Shown here piece by piece: positions 51,580 to 60,765 of a stretch of 64,000 nucleotides of DNA (within the stretch, counting starts at the first letter, position 1; each line of letters begins with the position of its first letter). The position numbers were made by a program, and so were the translations under genes. The notes beneath the pieces were generated by a model. The model saw only the letters and a list, made by a program, of their open reading frames with translations, was not told the origin of the DNA and made no database searches. Source of the stretch: JAHQVI01 sp963749875 (GTDB lineage Bacteria; Pseudomonadota; Alphaproteobacteria; Rhizobiales; Rhodomicrobiaceae); assembly GCA_963749875.1 (NCBI GenBank), contig CAVVOX010000004.1, forward strand, positions 62,001-126,000, in the 5' to 3' direction.

Positions 51580-52314
51580 TCATCTTTCCCGAATTAAGCG
51601 TCTCAATACTTCTGTTTCCTCATCGATCGCGGGCTCACCGTGGCCCACGGCAATAACCGAGGCATCAAGATCCTCGATTTTCTGAAGGGTCCGCCGATGC
51701 TGTTTGGCGTTCAGATTGAGTCCGGGCCAGCCGAGGCTGAAATAGGGCCAGGTCGCCAGCGCGTCGCCGGCAAAGAGCGCGCTGCGTTCCTTCCAATAAA
51801 AGCCCAGATGCCCTGGTGAATGTCCCGGCAAATGGATCACTTGCAGCGGACCGATGCTGTCTCCCTCGCTGAGGAACGCATCGACCTCGCAAGGCTCATG
51901 CGGCATCAGGCCGAGCGCCAAACCGAATTGCAGGGGATAGGCCTTGAGCGGCCGCTTGGGGATGATCGACACGGATTGCGCCGGGCGTTCGCCGGCTACG
52001 ATGTCGGATTCCCACTCATGCGCCCAGACCTTGGCGTTGCTGAGCTTTTTCAGCGCCGCGAGCCCGCCGAGATGCGAGCGATGCGCGTGGGTGATGATGA
52101 TGTGCTTCAGATCCTGGACCTCCCGGCCGAGGCCCTTGATCGCTTCGATGACCGGACCGCCATCCGTGTCGAAAAGCGCATCGATCAGGATCAGCCCGTC
52201 ATTGCTTTCGATCAGGAATGCATGGACGTGTCCGCCCATGAACTGCCCGATGCTGTGGACATCTTCGGCAATTTTGCGGGAAGGTCCCCCATCTCCAGAA
52301 TTTGATGACATCAT
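51580..52314 (-). CDS. MBL-fold metallo-hydrolase with altered metal motif
   Basis: The 244-aa protein is a metallo-beta-lactamase fold: THAHRSHLGG (His76, His78, His81), LPGHSPGHLGF (about 159), FAGDAL (about 176) and VGHGEP near the end. In the HxHxDH motif the Asp is Ser80, which removes a ligand of the second metal. It may bind one metal only. It is divergent from the heme peroxidase gene. The 265-base gap before it (51315-51579) is AT-rich with no gene. Confidence 0.88.
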   Translation of the reverse strand: MMSSNSGDGGPSRKIAEDVHSIGQFMGGHVHAFLIESNDGLILIDALFDTDGGPVIEAIKGLGREVQDLKHIIITHAHRSHLGGLAALKKLSNAKVWAHEWESDIVAGERPAQSVSIIPKRPLKAYPLQFGLALGLMPHEPCEVDAFLSEGDSIGPLQVIHLPGHSPGHLGFYWKERSALFAGDALATWPYFSLGWPGLNLNAKQHRRTLQKIEDLDASVIAVGHGEPAIDEETEVLRRLIRER

Positions 52315-52397
52315 TACTAGCCCTCATGTATTAATGGCGTATAATTTGCACATCACATATATCTACGCAATGTTTTCCACTAATGTAGGCAGGAAAA

Positions 52398-54335
52398 ATG
52401 TTAAATGATACTTTTGGAACACCATCTGAGAAAGAACCCGTTGCACAAACCAGGGAGGTAGCCTCCTGGGCGCCGAAGCCTTACCGGCCATCATTCGCCG
52501 CGCGCTTATTTGTCGGATTCTTTAGTTTTCTCAATCGCTTCGTCGCATGGCATCGCCTTCCGCCCCTGCTGGGCGTCGCCAATCTGGCGGCGCTGAGAAT
52601 CAGCCTGCGGGCGCATAATCTGTTTCACCCCACCGTCGACGGGAACGTCCTTCCCGCGACCCCGCAATCAAAGCGGCAGAATGCTTTGACGCGCCGCATC
52701 AGGGAAGGCGAATTCAACGAGCTGGGCTGTCCGATGATGGGCGCCAGGCATAGCCGCTTCGGCAGGAACGTGCCGTTGAGCGAAGCCCATCCGGAGGTTC
52801 CCAGCCTGATGATGTCCCCCAGCCCGCGCGTCGTGAGCGAGCGCCTGCTGGCCCGTCGGCAGTTTCAGCGAGCAGGCGGTCTCAACCTGCTCGCGGCTGC
52901 GTGGGTCCAGTTCCAGATCCATGACTGGGTCAATCACGAGGAAAATGACGAGAACGTTGTGTTCGAAATCCCGCTCGAGCCCGGCGATCCCTGGAAGCAC
53001 GGGCCGACGATGCGCATCCTCCGGTCTGCCAAAGATCCGAACCGCACGGCCGAGGAGGACGAGGCGGGTCTGCCGCCGACCTATATCAGCACGGAGTTGC
53101 ACTGGTGGGATGGATCGGAGGTCTATGGTTCGGACCGCGAGAGAAGTTCGCCTCACACGGCAGGAGGCCATCTGCCGATAGAGGGCAGGAAATTGCCCCT
53201 CCGGACCGGCCAGGATCTCCCGGCAACGGGCTTTACGACCAATTGGTGGATCGGCCTGGAGCTCCTTCACACCCTCTTCACGCTCGAGCACAATGCGATC
53301 TGCGATGCTCTGAAGACGGAGAATCCGAATTGGGAGCATAAGCAGCTCTACGATACGGCGCGCCTCATCAACGCGGCCCTGATGGCGAAGATCCATACCG
53401 TCGAATGGACGCCGGCGATCCTCCCGCATCCGACGATGCAGCGCGCGATGCGGGCCAATTGGTGGGGCCTGATCGGCAAGCGATTGGGGCAGGTGTTCCA
53501 GCTAAAGAACGAAACGCTGAGCGGCATACCCGGATCGGACACCGGCCATCATGGCGTACCGTATTCGCTGACGGAAGAATTCGTCGCCGTGTACCGGATG
53601 CACCCCTTGCTGCCGGACGAAATCGAATTTCGCCGGCTCGACGACGGCACTCTCGTCAAGGCGGTGCCGATGGAAAAGGTCGTGTTCGAGCATTCGCACG
53701 AACTCGTTGAAAATGCGGAGGCGGAATTCGGCGAAGGCTACGGGATGGCCGATATGCTCTACAGTTTCGGCGTCGGCAATCCTGGTGCGCTCACCCTGCA
53801 TAATTTTCCATCCTTCCTGCGCGAACTGACGCTCCACGAGGATCCCGCCCGGCCCGACATCGCCGGCTCCGAGGAACCCAGAATTGTCGATCTTGCGGCC
53901 GTCGATGTCCTGCGGGACCGTGAACGCGGCGTGCCCCGTTACAACCGGATGCGGCGGCTGCTTCGGCTTCCTCCGGCCAGGTCCTTCGAGGAGATCACGG
54001 AGAACAAGGAATGGGCGCGGGAATTGCGCGAGGTCTATGGGGACGACGTCGAACGCGTCGATCTTATGGTCGGCATGCTCGCCGAGAAGCCGATCAAAGG
54101 TTTCGGCTTCAGCGAGACCGCCTTTCGGATTTTCATCCTGATGGCCTCGCGGCGGCTGAAAAGCGACCGTCTCTTCACCCGGGATTTCACGCCGCGCCTT
54201 TATACCCGCCTCGGGATGAAATGGATCGCGGACAATGACATGACCAGCGTGCTGCTGCGCCACTACCCGGAGCTGACGCCGAAACTGATGCGCTGCACGA
54301 ACGCGTTCAAACCCTGGGAGCCTCTTCCGGATTGA
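52398..54335 (+). CDS. Alpha-dioxygenase-like heme peroxidase
   Basis: The 645-aa protein belongs to the animal-type peroxidase/cyclooxygenase superfamily. It has the distal His in WVQFQIHDWVNH (His175), KIHTVEWTPAIL near 337, and VYRMHPLLPD near 393 with the tyrosine that forms the radical in COX and plant alpha-DOX. These motifs are closer to fatty-acid alpha-dioxygenase than to myeloperoxidase. No signal peptide is obvious; a hydrophobic stretch near 33-48 may associate with membrane. It probably oxygenates fatty acids. Divergent MBL-fold gene upstream. Confidence 0.88.
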   Translation: MLNDTFGTPSEKEPVAQTREVASWAPKPYRPSFAARLFVGFFSFLNRFVAWHRLPPLLGVANLAALRISLRAHNLFHPTVDGNVLPATPQSKRQNALTRRIREGEFNELGCPMMGARHSRFGRNVPLSEAHPEVPSLMMSPSPRVVSERLLARRQFQRAGGLNLLAAAWVQFQIHDWVNHEENDENVVFEIPLEPGDPWKHGPTMRILRSAKDPNRTAEEDEAGLPPTYISTELHWWDGSEVYGSDRERSSPHTAGGHLPIEGRKLPLRTGQDLPATGFTTNWWIGLELLHTLFTLEHNAICDALKTENPNWEHKQLYDTARLINAALMAKIHTVEWTPAILPHPTMQRAMRANWWGLIGKRLGQVFQLKNETLSGIPGSDTGHHGVPYSLTEEFVAVYRMHPLLPDEIEFRRLDDGTLVKAVPMEKVVFEHSHELVENAEAEFGEGYGMADMLYSFGVGNPGALTLHNFPSFLRELTLHEDPARPDIAGSEEPRIVDLAAVDVLRDRERGVPRYNRMRRLLRLPPARSFEEITENKEWARELREVYGDDVERVDLMVGMLAEKPIKGFGFSETAFRIFILMASRRLKSDRLFTRDFTPRLYTRLGMKWIADNDMTSVLLRHYPELTPKLMRCTNAFKPWEPLPD

Positions 54336-54354
54336 TCTTGGCGCTGGCTGCTCC

Positions 54355-54425
54355 CTCTCCCTTGGGAGAGCGCTGGGATGAGGGGTTGCATCCTATCGAT
54401 TCACGATCCCCTCACCCGGAATTCT
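54355..54425. repeat. Dispersed repeat C, copy 2
   Basis: It matches 34431-34501 in the same orientation, again directly after a plus-strand stop and before a convergent gene. Confidence 0.8.
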
Positions 54426-54443
54426 GACGCATCCCGACCTCTC

Positions 54444-54515
54444 CCGCTCGCGAACCTTTACGGTGAGCGACGCTTGTCTGGTCGCGATCAGCAAGACATC
54501 GCGACAAGCGCTCAC
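54444..54515. repeat. Dispersed palindromic repeat A, copy 2
   Basis: The reverse complement matches 12030-12102 almost base for base. With repeat C it fills the gap between two convergent genes. Confidence 0.8.
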
Positions 54516-54562
54516 CTCGGGAGAGGTCGTTCAGCGCATTCAACCGACCGGGCCGTTTCCAC

Positions 54563-55807
54563 CTAAGCCGATCCCGCATTGGCCGCCCGCTGAGCGATTT
54601 CGAGGCCCGCGCGGATGCAGGCGGCGGTGCGCCTGATGTCGTCCTCGTTATTATAGGCATGGACGGCGAAGCGAAGCTGGCCGCGTCTGATCGTGTGCAC
54701 CACGTTCGATGCGGTCAGATGCGCCGATAAGGGCATGATGAGCGGATCGCTGGAAAAGCCATGCCCGCCGGCGTCGAGCTTTCCGATCGTCAGGATGTGA
54801 GAATGCGCCGGCCCGCTGCCGGGAACGGCCGGCGTGACGCCGATCGCGGTCAGTTCCTCATGCAGCATGGCCGAGAGAGCGAGAGCCCGCGCTTCAATCC
54901 GCTCCGGTCGGAGCTCGTTCAGCAGATCGAGCGAGGCATCCGCGGCGTAAGCGCCGGCAAGATTGAAGCTGCCGACCTCGAAGCGGCGGCTGTCGGGCTG
55001 CAGCTCATAATCGAAGCCGCCCATTGCGGAATGATCATCCTCGGTGTGCTGGATGGCCGGCCTCGACAAATAGGCCGGCTCCAGCCGGTCGATCCATTTC
55101 GCCGCGGCGTAAAGAAAGCCGAAGCCGTAAAGGCCGAGCAGCCCTTTCGATGTGGAGGTGACGAAGCCGTCCACCGGCTCGGCCGAAAGATCGTGCTTCA
55201 AAATTCCGGCCGACTGCACGCCGTCAACCAGGAGAAAGACGTCGCGCTTGCGGCAGGCCTCGCCCAAACGCCAGATATCGCTGCGATGGCCGGGCGCGAA
55301 GGTGACGGTGGAGCAGGTCATCAGCCGCGTCCTGCCGTCGATCGCACCGATCATCGACTCGGCATCGAGCTGGCCGTCCGGCTTCGCGGGTACGACGCGC
55401 AGCTCGACCCCGCGCCGCCGCAATCGAAGCCAGGGATAGATGTTATTCGGATGCTCGGCGGTGGCGGTAATGACGAGATTGTCGCCCTCCTGCCACGGGA
55501 AAGCCCAGGCAAAGCTGTTCGTGCCGTCGGACACATTGCGGATGGCGGCGATGGTCTCGGCCGGCGCGTTCATCAGCTTGGCGAACTTGGCCTTGGCGCC
55601 GGTCACCTGCACTTCGTGGCCGCTTCTGTTCACCGAGGCCGCCGCGAGCCGGTCCAGGAACAGATCGACCGCCGCGCGAACCTTGTCGTGCAGGATCATC
55701 TTGTCGCAGACCGAGAGATAGATTTGCTCGCGGAGCGAGGGAAAGCCGGCCCGGAACTCGGTGAACGGATCTCTCAAATCTGTGTCGCCGCTTCGTTCAT
55801 GCTCCAT
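54563..55807 (-). CDS. Class V aminotransferase-like PLP enzyme
   Basis: The 414-aa protein resembles isopenicillin-N-epimerase/cysteine-desulfurase relatives. It has the substrate-side AEHPNNIYPW near 118, FLLVDGVQSAG near 195 (PLP-binding Asp) and the PLP Lys in STSKGLLGLYG near 220. ATG 55807 follows GGAG. It is downstream of aapP on the same strand (55-base gap), so it likely acts on an amino compound brought in by that transporter. Substrate unknown. Confidence 0.85.
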   Translation of the reverse strand: MEHERSGDTDLRDPFTEFRAGFPSLREQIYLSVCDKMILHDKVRAAVDLFLDRLAAASVNRSGHEVQVTGAKAKFAKLMNAPAETIAAIRNVSDGTNSFAWAFPWQEGDNLVITATAEHPNNIYPWLRLRRRGVELRVVPAKPDGQLDAESMIGAIDGRTRLMTCSTVTFAPGHRSDIWRLGEACRKRDVFLLVDGVQSAGILKHDLSAEPVDGFVTSTSKGLLGLYGFGFLYAAAKWIDRLEPAYLSRPAIQHTEDDHSAMGGFDYELQPDSRRFEVGSFNLAGAYAADASLDLLNELRPERIEARALALSAMLHEELTAIGVTPAVPGSGPAHSHILTIGKLDAGGHGFSSDPLIMPLSAHLTASNVVHTIRRGQLRFAVHAYNNEDDIRRTAACIRAGLEIAQRAANAGSA

Positions 55808-55862
55808 AATCTGTCTCTCCTCAGTCTTTCCATCGGCTCCGGAACTCTCGTCCCCGCCCCGA

Positions 55863-56636
55863 TTAGTGCAAAATCTGGCTGAGAAAGAGCTTCGTTCTCT
55901 CATTCTCGGGATTGGCGAAGAACGCATCGGGCGGCGCGGCCTCGACGATCTCGCCTTCATCCATGAACACCACAAGATCCGCCACCTTGCGGGCGAAGCC
56001 CATCTCGTGCGTCACGCAGATCATCGTCATCCCGGCTTCGGCCAGCTCGGTCATGACGTCGAGTACCTCGTTGATCATCTCCGGATCGAGCGCCGAGGTG
56101 GGCTCGTCGAAAAGCATGATCTTGGGGCGCAGCATCAAGGCGCGGGCAATCGCGACGCGCTGCTGCTGGCCGCCGGAGAGTTGTCCGGGATATTTCCGCG
56201 CCTGTTCCGGAATTCGCACCCGCTCCAGAAGCTCAACCGCGCGCGTCTCGGCCTCCGTTTGCGGTTCATGCTGGGCGAGTACCGGCCCGAGCGTCAGATT
56301 TTCGATCACCGAAAGATGCGGGAAAAGATTGAAGTCCTGAAACACCATGCCGACCTTGCGCCGAACGGTTTCGATCTTGCGAATGTCGGGTGTCAGCAGA
56401 GTCCCATCGACGACAATGTCACCCTCCTGATGATCCTCCAGACGGTTGATGCAACGGATGAGCGTCGACTTGCCTGAGCCGGACGGCCCGCAAACGACGA
56501 TCCTCTCTCCGCGCCCCACGTTCAGATTGATATCGCGCAGCACATGAAAGTCCCCGAACCACTTATGGACGCCGCGCATCTGAACGATCGCGTCGGGCGC
56601 GCCTTCCAAATCGTCTCTGCTACCGCTCTCGCTCAT
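55863..56636 (-). CDS. aapP: Amino-acid ABC transporter ATPase AapP-like
   Basis: The 257-aa protein has Walker A GPSGSGKST near 51, Q-loop FQDFNLFPHL, signature LSGGQQQR and Walker B IMLFDEPTSALD, as in polar amino-acid importers (GlnQ/AapP). ATG 56636 overlaps the AapM stop by four bases. It energises the AapQM permease. Confidence 0.92.
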   Translation of the reverse strand: MSESGSRDDLEGAPDAIVQMRGVHKWFGDFHVLRDINLNVGRGERIVVCGPSGSGKSTLIRCINRLEDHQEGDIVVDGTLLTPDIRKIETVRRKVGMVFQDFNLFPHLSVIENLTLGPVLAQHEPQTEAETRAVELLERVRIPEQARKYPGQLSGGQQQRVAIARALMLRPKIMLFDEPTSALDPEMINEVLDVMTELAEAGMTMICVTHEMGFARKVADLVVFMDEGEIVEAAPPDAFFANPENERTKLFLSQILH

Positions 56637-57751
56637 AAATTCCGCCCGCGAGCCAGATCGCGCTCGATATGCTCGCTGTATCTCGACATGGCGAAGCAGA
56701 ATACGAAATAAAGAAGGAAAATAAAAAGATAGGCCTCGATCGCGTACAGCACCCAGAGGGGGTCCTGAATCGCCGTCGAGGTCGCGCGCAAGACGTCGAA
56801 CAGGCCGATGATGCTGACGAAGGTCGTGTTCTTGAATGCCCTGATGATGTCGTTCATCAGCGCCGGCAAGACGATGCGAAGCGCCTGTGGCAGCACGACC
56901 CGGCTGGTCTTCTGCCAATAGCTGAGGGCGATGGCGTCCGCAGCCTCATACTGCCCGCGTGGGATCGCCTGAAGCCCGCCGCGCACGACCTCCGCGGCGT
57001 AAGCGGCGAAGAACAGGGTCATGCCGATCTGCGCACGGAGGAATTTGTCGATCGTCACGCCTTCCGGCATGAAAAGCGGGAACATCAGCGAGGCCATGAA
57101 AAGCACGGTGATGAGCGGCACGCCGCGCACGATCTCGATGAAGCCGATGGAGAGCGCGCGGATGATCGGAAGCGAGGAGCGCCGTCCGAGCGCCAGAAAA
57201 ACGGCTGCGGGCATTCCGCCGACCACCGTGCCGAGGAACATGACGAGCGTTAAGGGGAGGCCGCCCCATTGATGTGTCCCGACGGGTTCGAGACCGAGGA
57301 CGCCGCCGAGCATCAGCACCAGGACGACGGCGGTGGCCGCGAGCCATGCAGCGAACAGCCAATAGGACCAGAAGCGCTTGAACGCCGAGATGATGCCCAT
57401 GCCGACGATGATCAGGATCGCAAGAACGCCGCGCCAATGCTGATCATAGGGAAAGGTGCCGAACAGCATGACGCGATATTTCTCCGCGACAACCGCCCAG
57501 CAGGCGCCGGCAGCCTCACGGCAGCGTTGCGGATCATCCGTGTGCCAGACCGCATCGATGATCGCCCAGCGGACCAGTTCGGGGATCGTGACGAACAAGG
57601 CCCAGAGAGCGAGCACGGTGAGGATCGTGTTCGAAGGGCCGTCGAACAGATTGCGCCGAAGCCAACGGACGACGCCGCGTTCGCGGGCAGGGGGAAGCCG
57701 GCGCGGCGAGGCGACTGGTACGGCAGACGAGATGGCGCTTCTTGCCGTCAT
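56633..57751 (-). CDS. aapM: General L-amino-acid ABC transporter permease AapM-like
   Basis: The 372-aa permease has the long N-terminal extension with a first helix and the conserved CREAAGACWAVVAEKY loop typical of AapM/BztC, about eight hydrophobic helices, and the EAA loop EAADAIALSYWQKTSRVVLPQALR near 285. It forms the channel together with AapQ, whose gene ends four bases upstream. Confidence 0.92.
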   Translation of the reverse strand: MTARSAISSAVPVASPRRLPPARERGVVRWLRRNLFDGPSNTILTVLALWALFVTIPELVRWAIIDAVWHTDDPQRCREAAGACWAVVAEKYRVMLFGTFPYDQHWRGVLAILIIVGMGIISAFKRFWSYWLFAAWLAATAVVLVLMLGGVLGLEPVGTHQWGGLPLTLVMFLGTVVGGMPAAVFLALGRRSSLPIIRALSIGFIEIVRGVPLITVLFMASLMFPLFMPEGVTIDKFLRAQIGMTLFFAAYAAEVVRGGLQAIPRGQYEAADAIALSYWQKTSRVVLPQALRIVLPALMNDIIRAFKNTTFVSIIGLFDVLRATSTAIQDPLWVLYAIEAYLFIFLLYFVFCFAMSRYSEHIERDLARGRNL

Positions 57752-57754
57752 GGC

Positions 57755-58966
57755 CTAGCGCTCCCTGATCTGCACAGCGCGGTTGTAGAAATTCATAAGC
57801 GCCGCAATGCTGAGGGAAATCGACAAATAGATCGCCATCATGATGCCGATAGCCTCGACCGTATGGCCACTCAGCGTGATGATCGTGTTGTTGACGTTGA
57901 ACAGCTCCGGATAGCCGATGGCGACGCCGAGCGAGCTGTTTTTGACCAGGCTCACATATTGCGCCGCGGCCGGCGGCACCATGACGCGCAGGGCCTGCGG
58001 CAGAACGACTTTCCGGTAAGTGTCCGACGGCTTGAGGCCGATCGCGCGCGCGGCCTCGATCTGGCTGCGGCCGACGGACTGAATGCCAGAACGGACGATC
58101 TCCGCGATGAAGGCCGCGATGTAAAGCGATAGGCCGAGAAGAAGCGCCAGAAACTCCGGCGAGATCGAAACGCCGCCGCGAAAGTTGAAACCCTGAAGGC
58201 TGGGGATGGAAAAGCTGGTCGGAGCCCCGAGCAGCATCCACACGGCAATCGGTCCGCCGATGATGAGGGCCATGGCCCAGCCGCCGACCGGCATGGCATG
58301 GCCGGTTCTGCGCCGCCTCGCATCCGCCCAGCGCGAGAGGAGAATGGCGGCCGCGATAGATGCGCAGAACGCGGCGACCACCCAGGCGAGCACTCCCGTT
58401 TCCGCCGGCCATGGCAGGACAAGTCCGCGATTGCTGATGAAGGCCACGTCGAAGATGGAAATCGCCTGCCGCGCCACAGGCAATTGCGTGATCAGCGTGT
58501 ACCAGAAGATGAGCTGAACGAGTTGCGGCGTGTTGCGGAACAGCTCCACATATCCGGATGCCAGCATGCGAATGAGGATGTTCGACGACAATCGGGCCAT
58601 GCCGATGAGGAGTCCGAGCGCGGTGGCGAGAATGATGGCGATGACCGAAACCCTAACCGTGTTCAGAAAGGCGGTTAGATAGGCTCTGAGGAAATTGTCG
58701 GTCGAAGTGAAGGCGATCGGGGTCTCGCCGATGTCGAACCCGGCCGTTTCGAAGAGAAAATCGAAGCCGGTCGAGATGCCCCGTCTTTCCAGGGCCTCCT
58801 GCGCATTTCCCACCAGATAGAGGGCCGCCCCGATGACCACCGAAATGACGATGATCTGATAGGCCCAGGCACGAAAGCCGAGATTATGCCATATGTCGCG
58901 GAGCCCCATGCGCGGCCGGCTTGGCGGCGGCCTTCGGCGAAATTTGGCGGCCGATGCTTCGGACAT
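57755..58966 (-). CDS. aapQ: General L-amino-acid ABC transporter permease AapQ-like
   Basis: The 403-aa permease has about eight helices, the long internal loop between helices of AapQ/BztB (FETAGFDIGETPIAF), the GYVELFRNTPQLVQLIFWY segment near 145, and the EAA loop QIEAARAIGLKPSDTYRKVVLP near 325. It lies 94 bases after aapJ. Confidence 0.92.
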   Translation of the reverse strand: MSEASAAKFRRRPPPSRPRMGLRDIWHNLGFRAWAYQIIVISVVIGAALYLVGNAQEALERRGISTGFDFLFETAGFDIGETPIAFTSTDNFLRAYLTAFLNTVRVSVIAIILATALGLLIGMARLSSNILIRMLASGYVELFRNTPQLVQLIFWYTLITQLPVARQAISIFDVAFISNRGLVLPWPAETGVLAWVVAAFCASIAAAILLSRWADARRRRTGHAMPVGGWAMALIIGGPIAVWMLLGAPTSFSIPSLQGFNFRGGVSISPEFLALLLGLSLYIAAFIAEIVRSGIQSVGRSQIEAARAIGLKPSDTYRKVVLPQALRVMVPPAAAQYVSLVKNSSLGVAIGYPELFNVNNTIITLSGHTVEAIGIMMAIYLSISLSIAALMNFYNRAVQIRER

Positions 58967-59060
58967 ATGCGGCGTCTTGGCTCAAAGGACGGGGCGCTCG
59001 GAGGCCCCGCCCAATCGCGATTATGAAGCCGTCAAAAGTTGGCTCAGCTCTGCGATCAGT

Positions 59061-60086
59061 TTAATTGAAGGGAGGCGAGTAGAGCAGGCCGCCATTCGTC
59101 CAAAGCGCATTGACGCCGCGCTCTAACTTCAGCGGCGAGCCGGCGCCGACATTGCGCTGGAAGACTTCGCCGTAATTCCCGACCTCCTTGATGATCCGGT
59201 AGGCCCATTCATTATCCAGACCGAGCGCCTTTCCAAGTTCGCCGCTTACGCCGAGCAGCCTTTGCGTTTCGGCGTCGTCGGAGGCTTTCTTCTCGTCGAC
59301 ATTCTTCGAATTGATGCCGAGCTCCTCGGCCCTGATCATGGCATAGACGCTCCAGGCCACGACATCCTTCCACTGCGCGTCACCTTGGCGGACAACCGGT
59401 CCCATCGGATCTTTGCCGTAAATGCCGGGAAGAATAATGTAATCGTCCGGATTGGAGGCAACCGTCGCCCGGGCCGAGCTGAGCCCTGAGGTCGACTGCA
59501 CATGGACGTCGCAGCGACCGCCGAAAAAGGCGGTGTTGAGTTCGTTCTTATCCTCGATGACGACGGGCGTATAGTCGAGGCCGCTGGCCCGAAAGACGTC
59601 GGCCGCGATCTTTTCCGAGGTCGAGCCGGGCAGGACGCAGACCGTCGCACCGCCGAGATCCTTGACCGATTTGACGCCGGAATTCTTGTTCACCATGAAG
59701 CCCTGGCCGTCATAGAAGGTCGTGGATACGAAATCCACGCCCAGCTCGCCGTCGCGGCTGAGAGTCCAGGTGACGTTCGCCGTCAGGACATCGACCTCGG
59801 ACGTTTGCAGCGCTGTGAACCGTGTCTGGCTGGTGACTTTGGCGAATTGCACTTTGCTCGAATCGCCCAGAACGGCGGCGGCGATGGCTTTGCACGTGTC
59901 CACGTCGAGCCCTCGCCATTCGCCCTTGCTGTCGATCGAGGAAAAGCCGGGCCGGCTTCCATTGGCGCCGCAGATGACGACGCCCCGTTTCTTGATGGCC
60001 TCCACCGTTGGGCTCGCTGCATAGGATTCAGACGCGCTCAGGGCCGCAAAACTGAATGCCGCCACTACCATTATCAGCCGTTTCAT
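59061..60086 (-). CDS. aapJ: General L-amino-acid ABC transporter binding protein AapJ-like
   Basis: The 341-aa SBP family 3 protein has signal peptide MKRLIMVVAAFSFAALSAS ending YAA, IKKRGVVICGANGSRPGFS at the mature start, and GLDVDTCKAIAAAVLGD near 60, features of AapJ/BztA. It binds polar amino acids in the periplasm for AapQMP. A decayed GntR-type regulator lies immediately upstream. Confidence 0.93.
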   Translation of the reverse strand: MKRLIMVVAAFSFAALSASESYAASPTVEAIKKRGVVICGANGSRPGFSSIDSKGEWRGLDVDTCKAIAAAVLGDSSKVQFAKVTSQTRFTALQTSEVDVLTANVTWTLSRDGELGVDFVSTTFYDGQGFMVNKNSGVKSVKDLGGATVCVLPGSTSEKIAADVFRASGLDYTPVVIEDKNELNTAFFGGRCDVHVQSTSGLSSARATVASNPDDYIILPGIYGKDPMGPVVRQGDAQWKDVVAWSVYAMIRAEELGINSKNVDEKKASDDAETQRLLGVSGELGKALGLDNEWAYRIIKEVGNYGEVFQRNVGAGSPLKLERGVNALWTNGGLLYSPPFN

Positions 60087-60179
60087 GAGCTTCCTCCTGC
60101 AAGTGTTTGATGATTCTCGCGACAGCGTTCCCCGCCTTGGAATTATTGGGCGTCTCCATGCGACTTCCCCAATTCATGG

Positions 60180-60620
60180 GCATGCCGCCGCCATAGACGG
60201 GGAGCAGCCGAGTCCGGTACGCCAGCCCTCTTCGAAGGTGATCCCCCATATGCCGCTTTGCGCGCCCGCCATCGCGGTCTTCAATGGCCTGCAATATCTT
60301 CAGATGCTCCTCGATGGATTCGAATGCGCGTTCCCGGCTCCGGCGGCGCGGCAATCCCGGGCCCTGCGGAAACGCATTTTTATGGGACGACACTTGTCGA
60401 GGAGCGTGCGATTGCCCGCACAACGGAAAATTTCGACGTGAAAATCGGCTCCATTACAGAACGCGGCGCGGAGGCCACACCGCACGGGCTTTCGGCAAGT
60501 CGCCGTTCCGAGAGCGGTGTGCCTGCCGACAGCGCGCCAGACAGAATCAGATCGACACCCTTGCGACAGGCTGTTTCCCGACCAAGGGTTCTGGGCTGCG
60601 GTGTCATACTGGTATCCTAG
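60180..60620 (-). pseudogene. Decayed GntR/FadR-type regulator
   Basis: On the minus strand one frame near 60607 shows a GntR beginning (GVDLILSGALSAGTPLSERRLAE). Another frame at 60330-60200 shows the end of an FCD domain (ESIEEHLKILQAIEDRDGG...DHLRRGL). The recognition helix and most of the effector domain between them are missing or frame-broken. It was probably the regulator of the adjacent aap operon. The remaining 60621-60765 shows no gene. Confidence 0.7.
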
Positions 60621-60765
60621 CATAACACTGCCGTCTAATCGACCTTACATCTCAATTTGTAATAAGTGTTACTTCTTTATCCCACGGAATACAGGATTCC
60701 GCAGGGCGCATCCTGGTCTTTCGGCAACCTTTACTTGAAATCGCGTTCCGACGATGCTTGGACGG

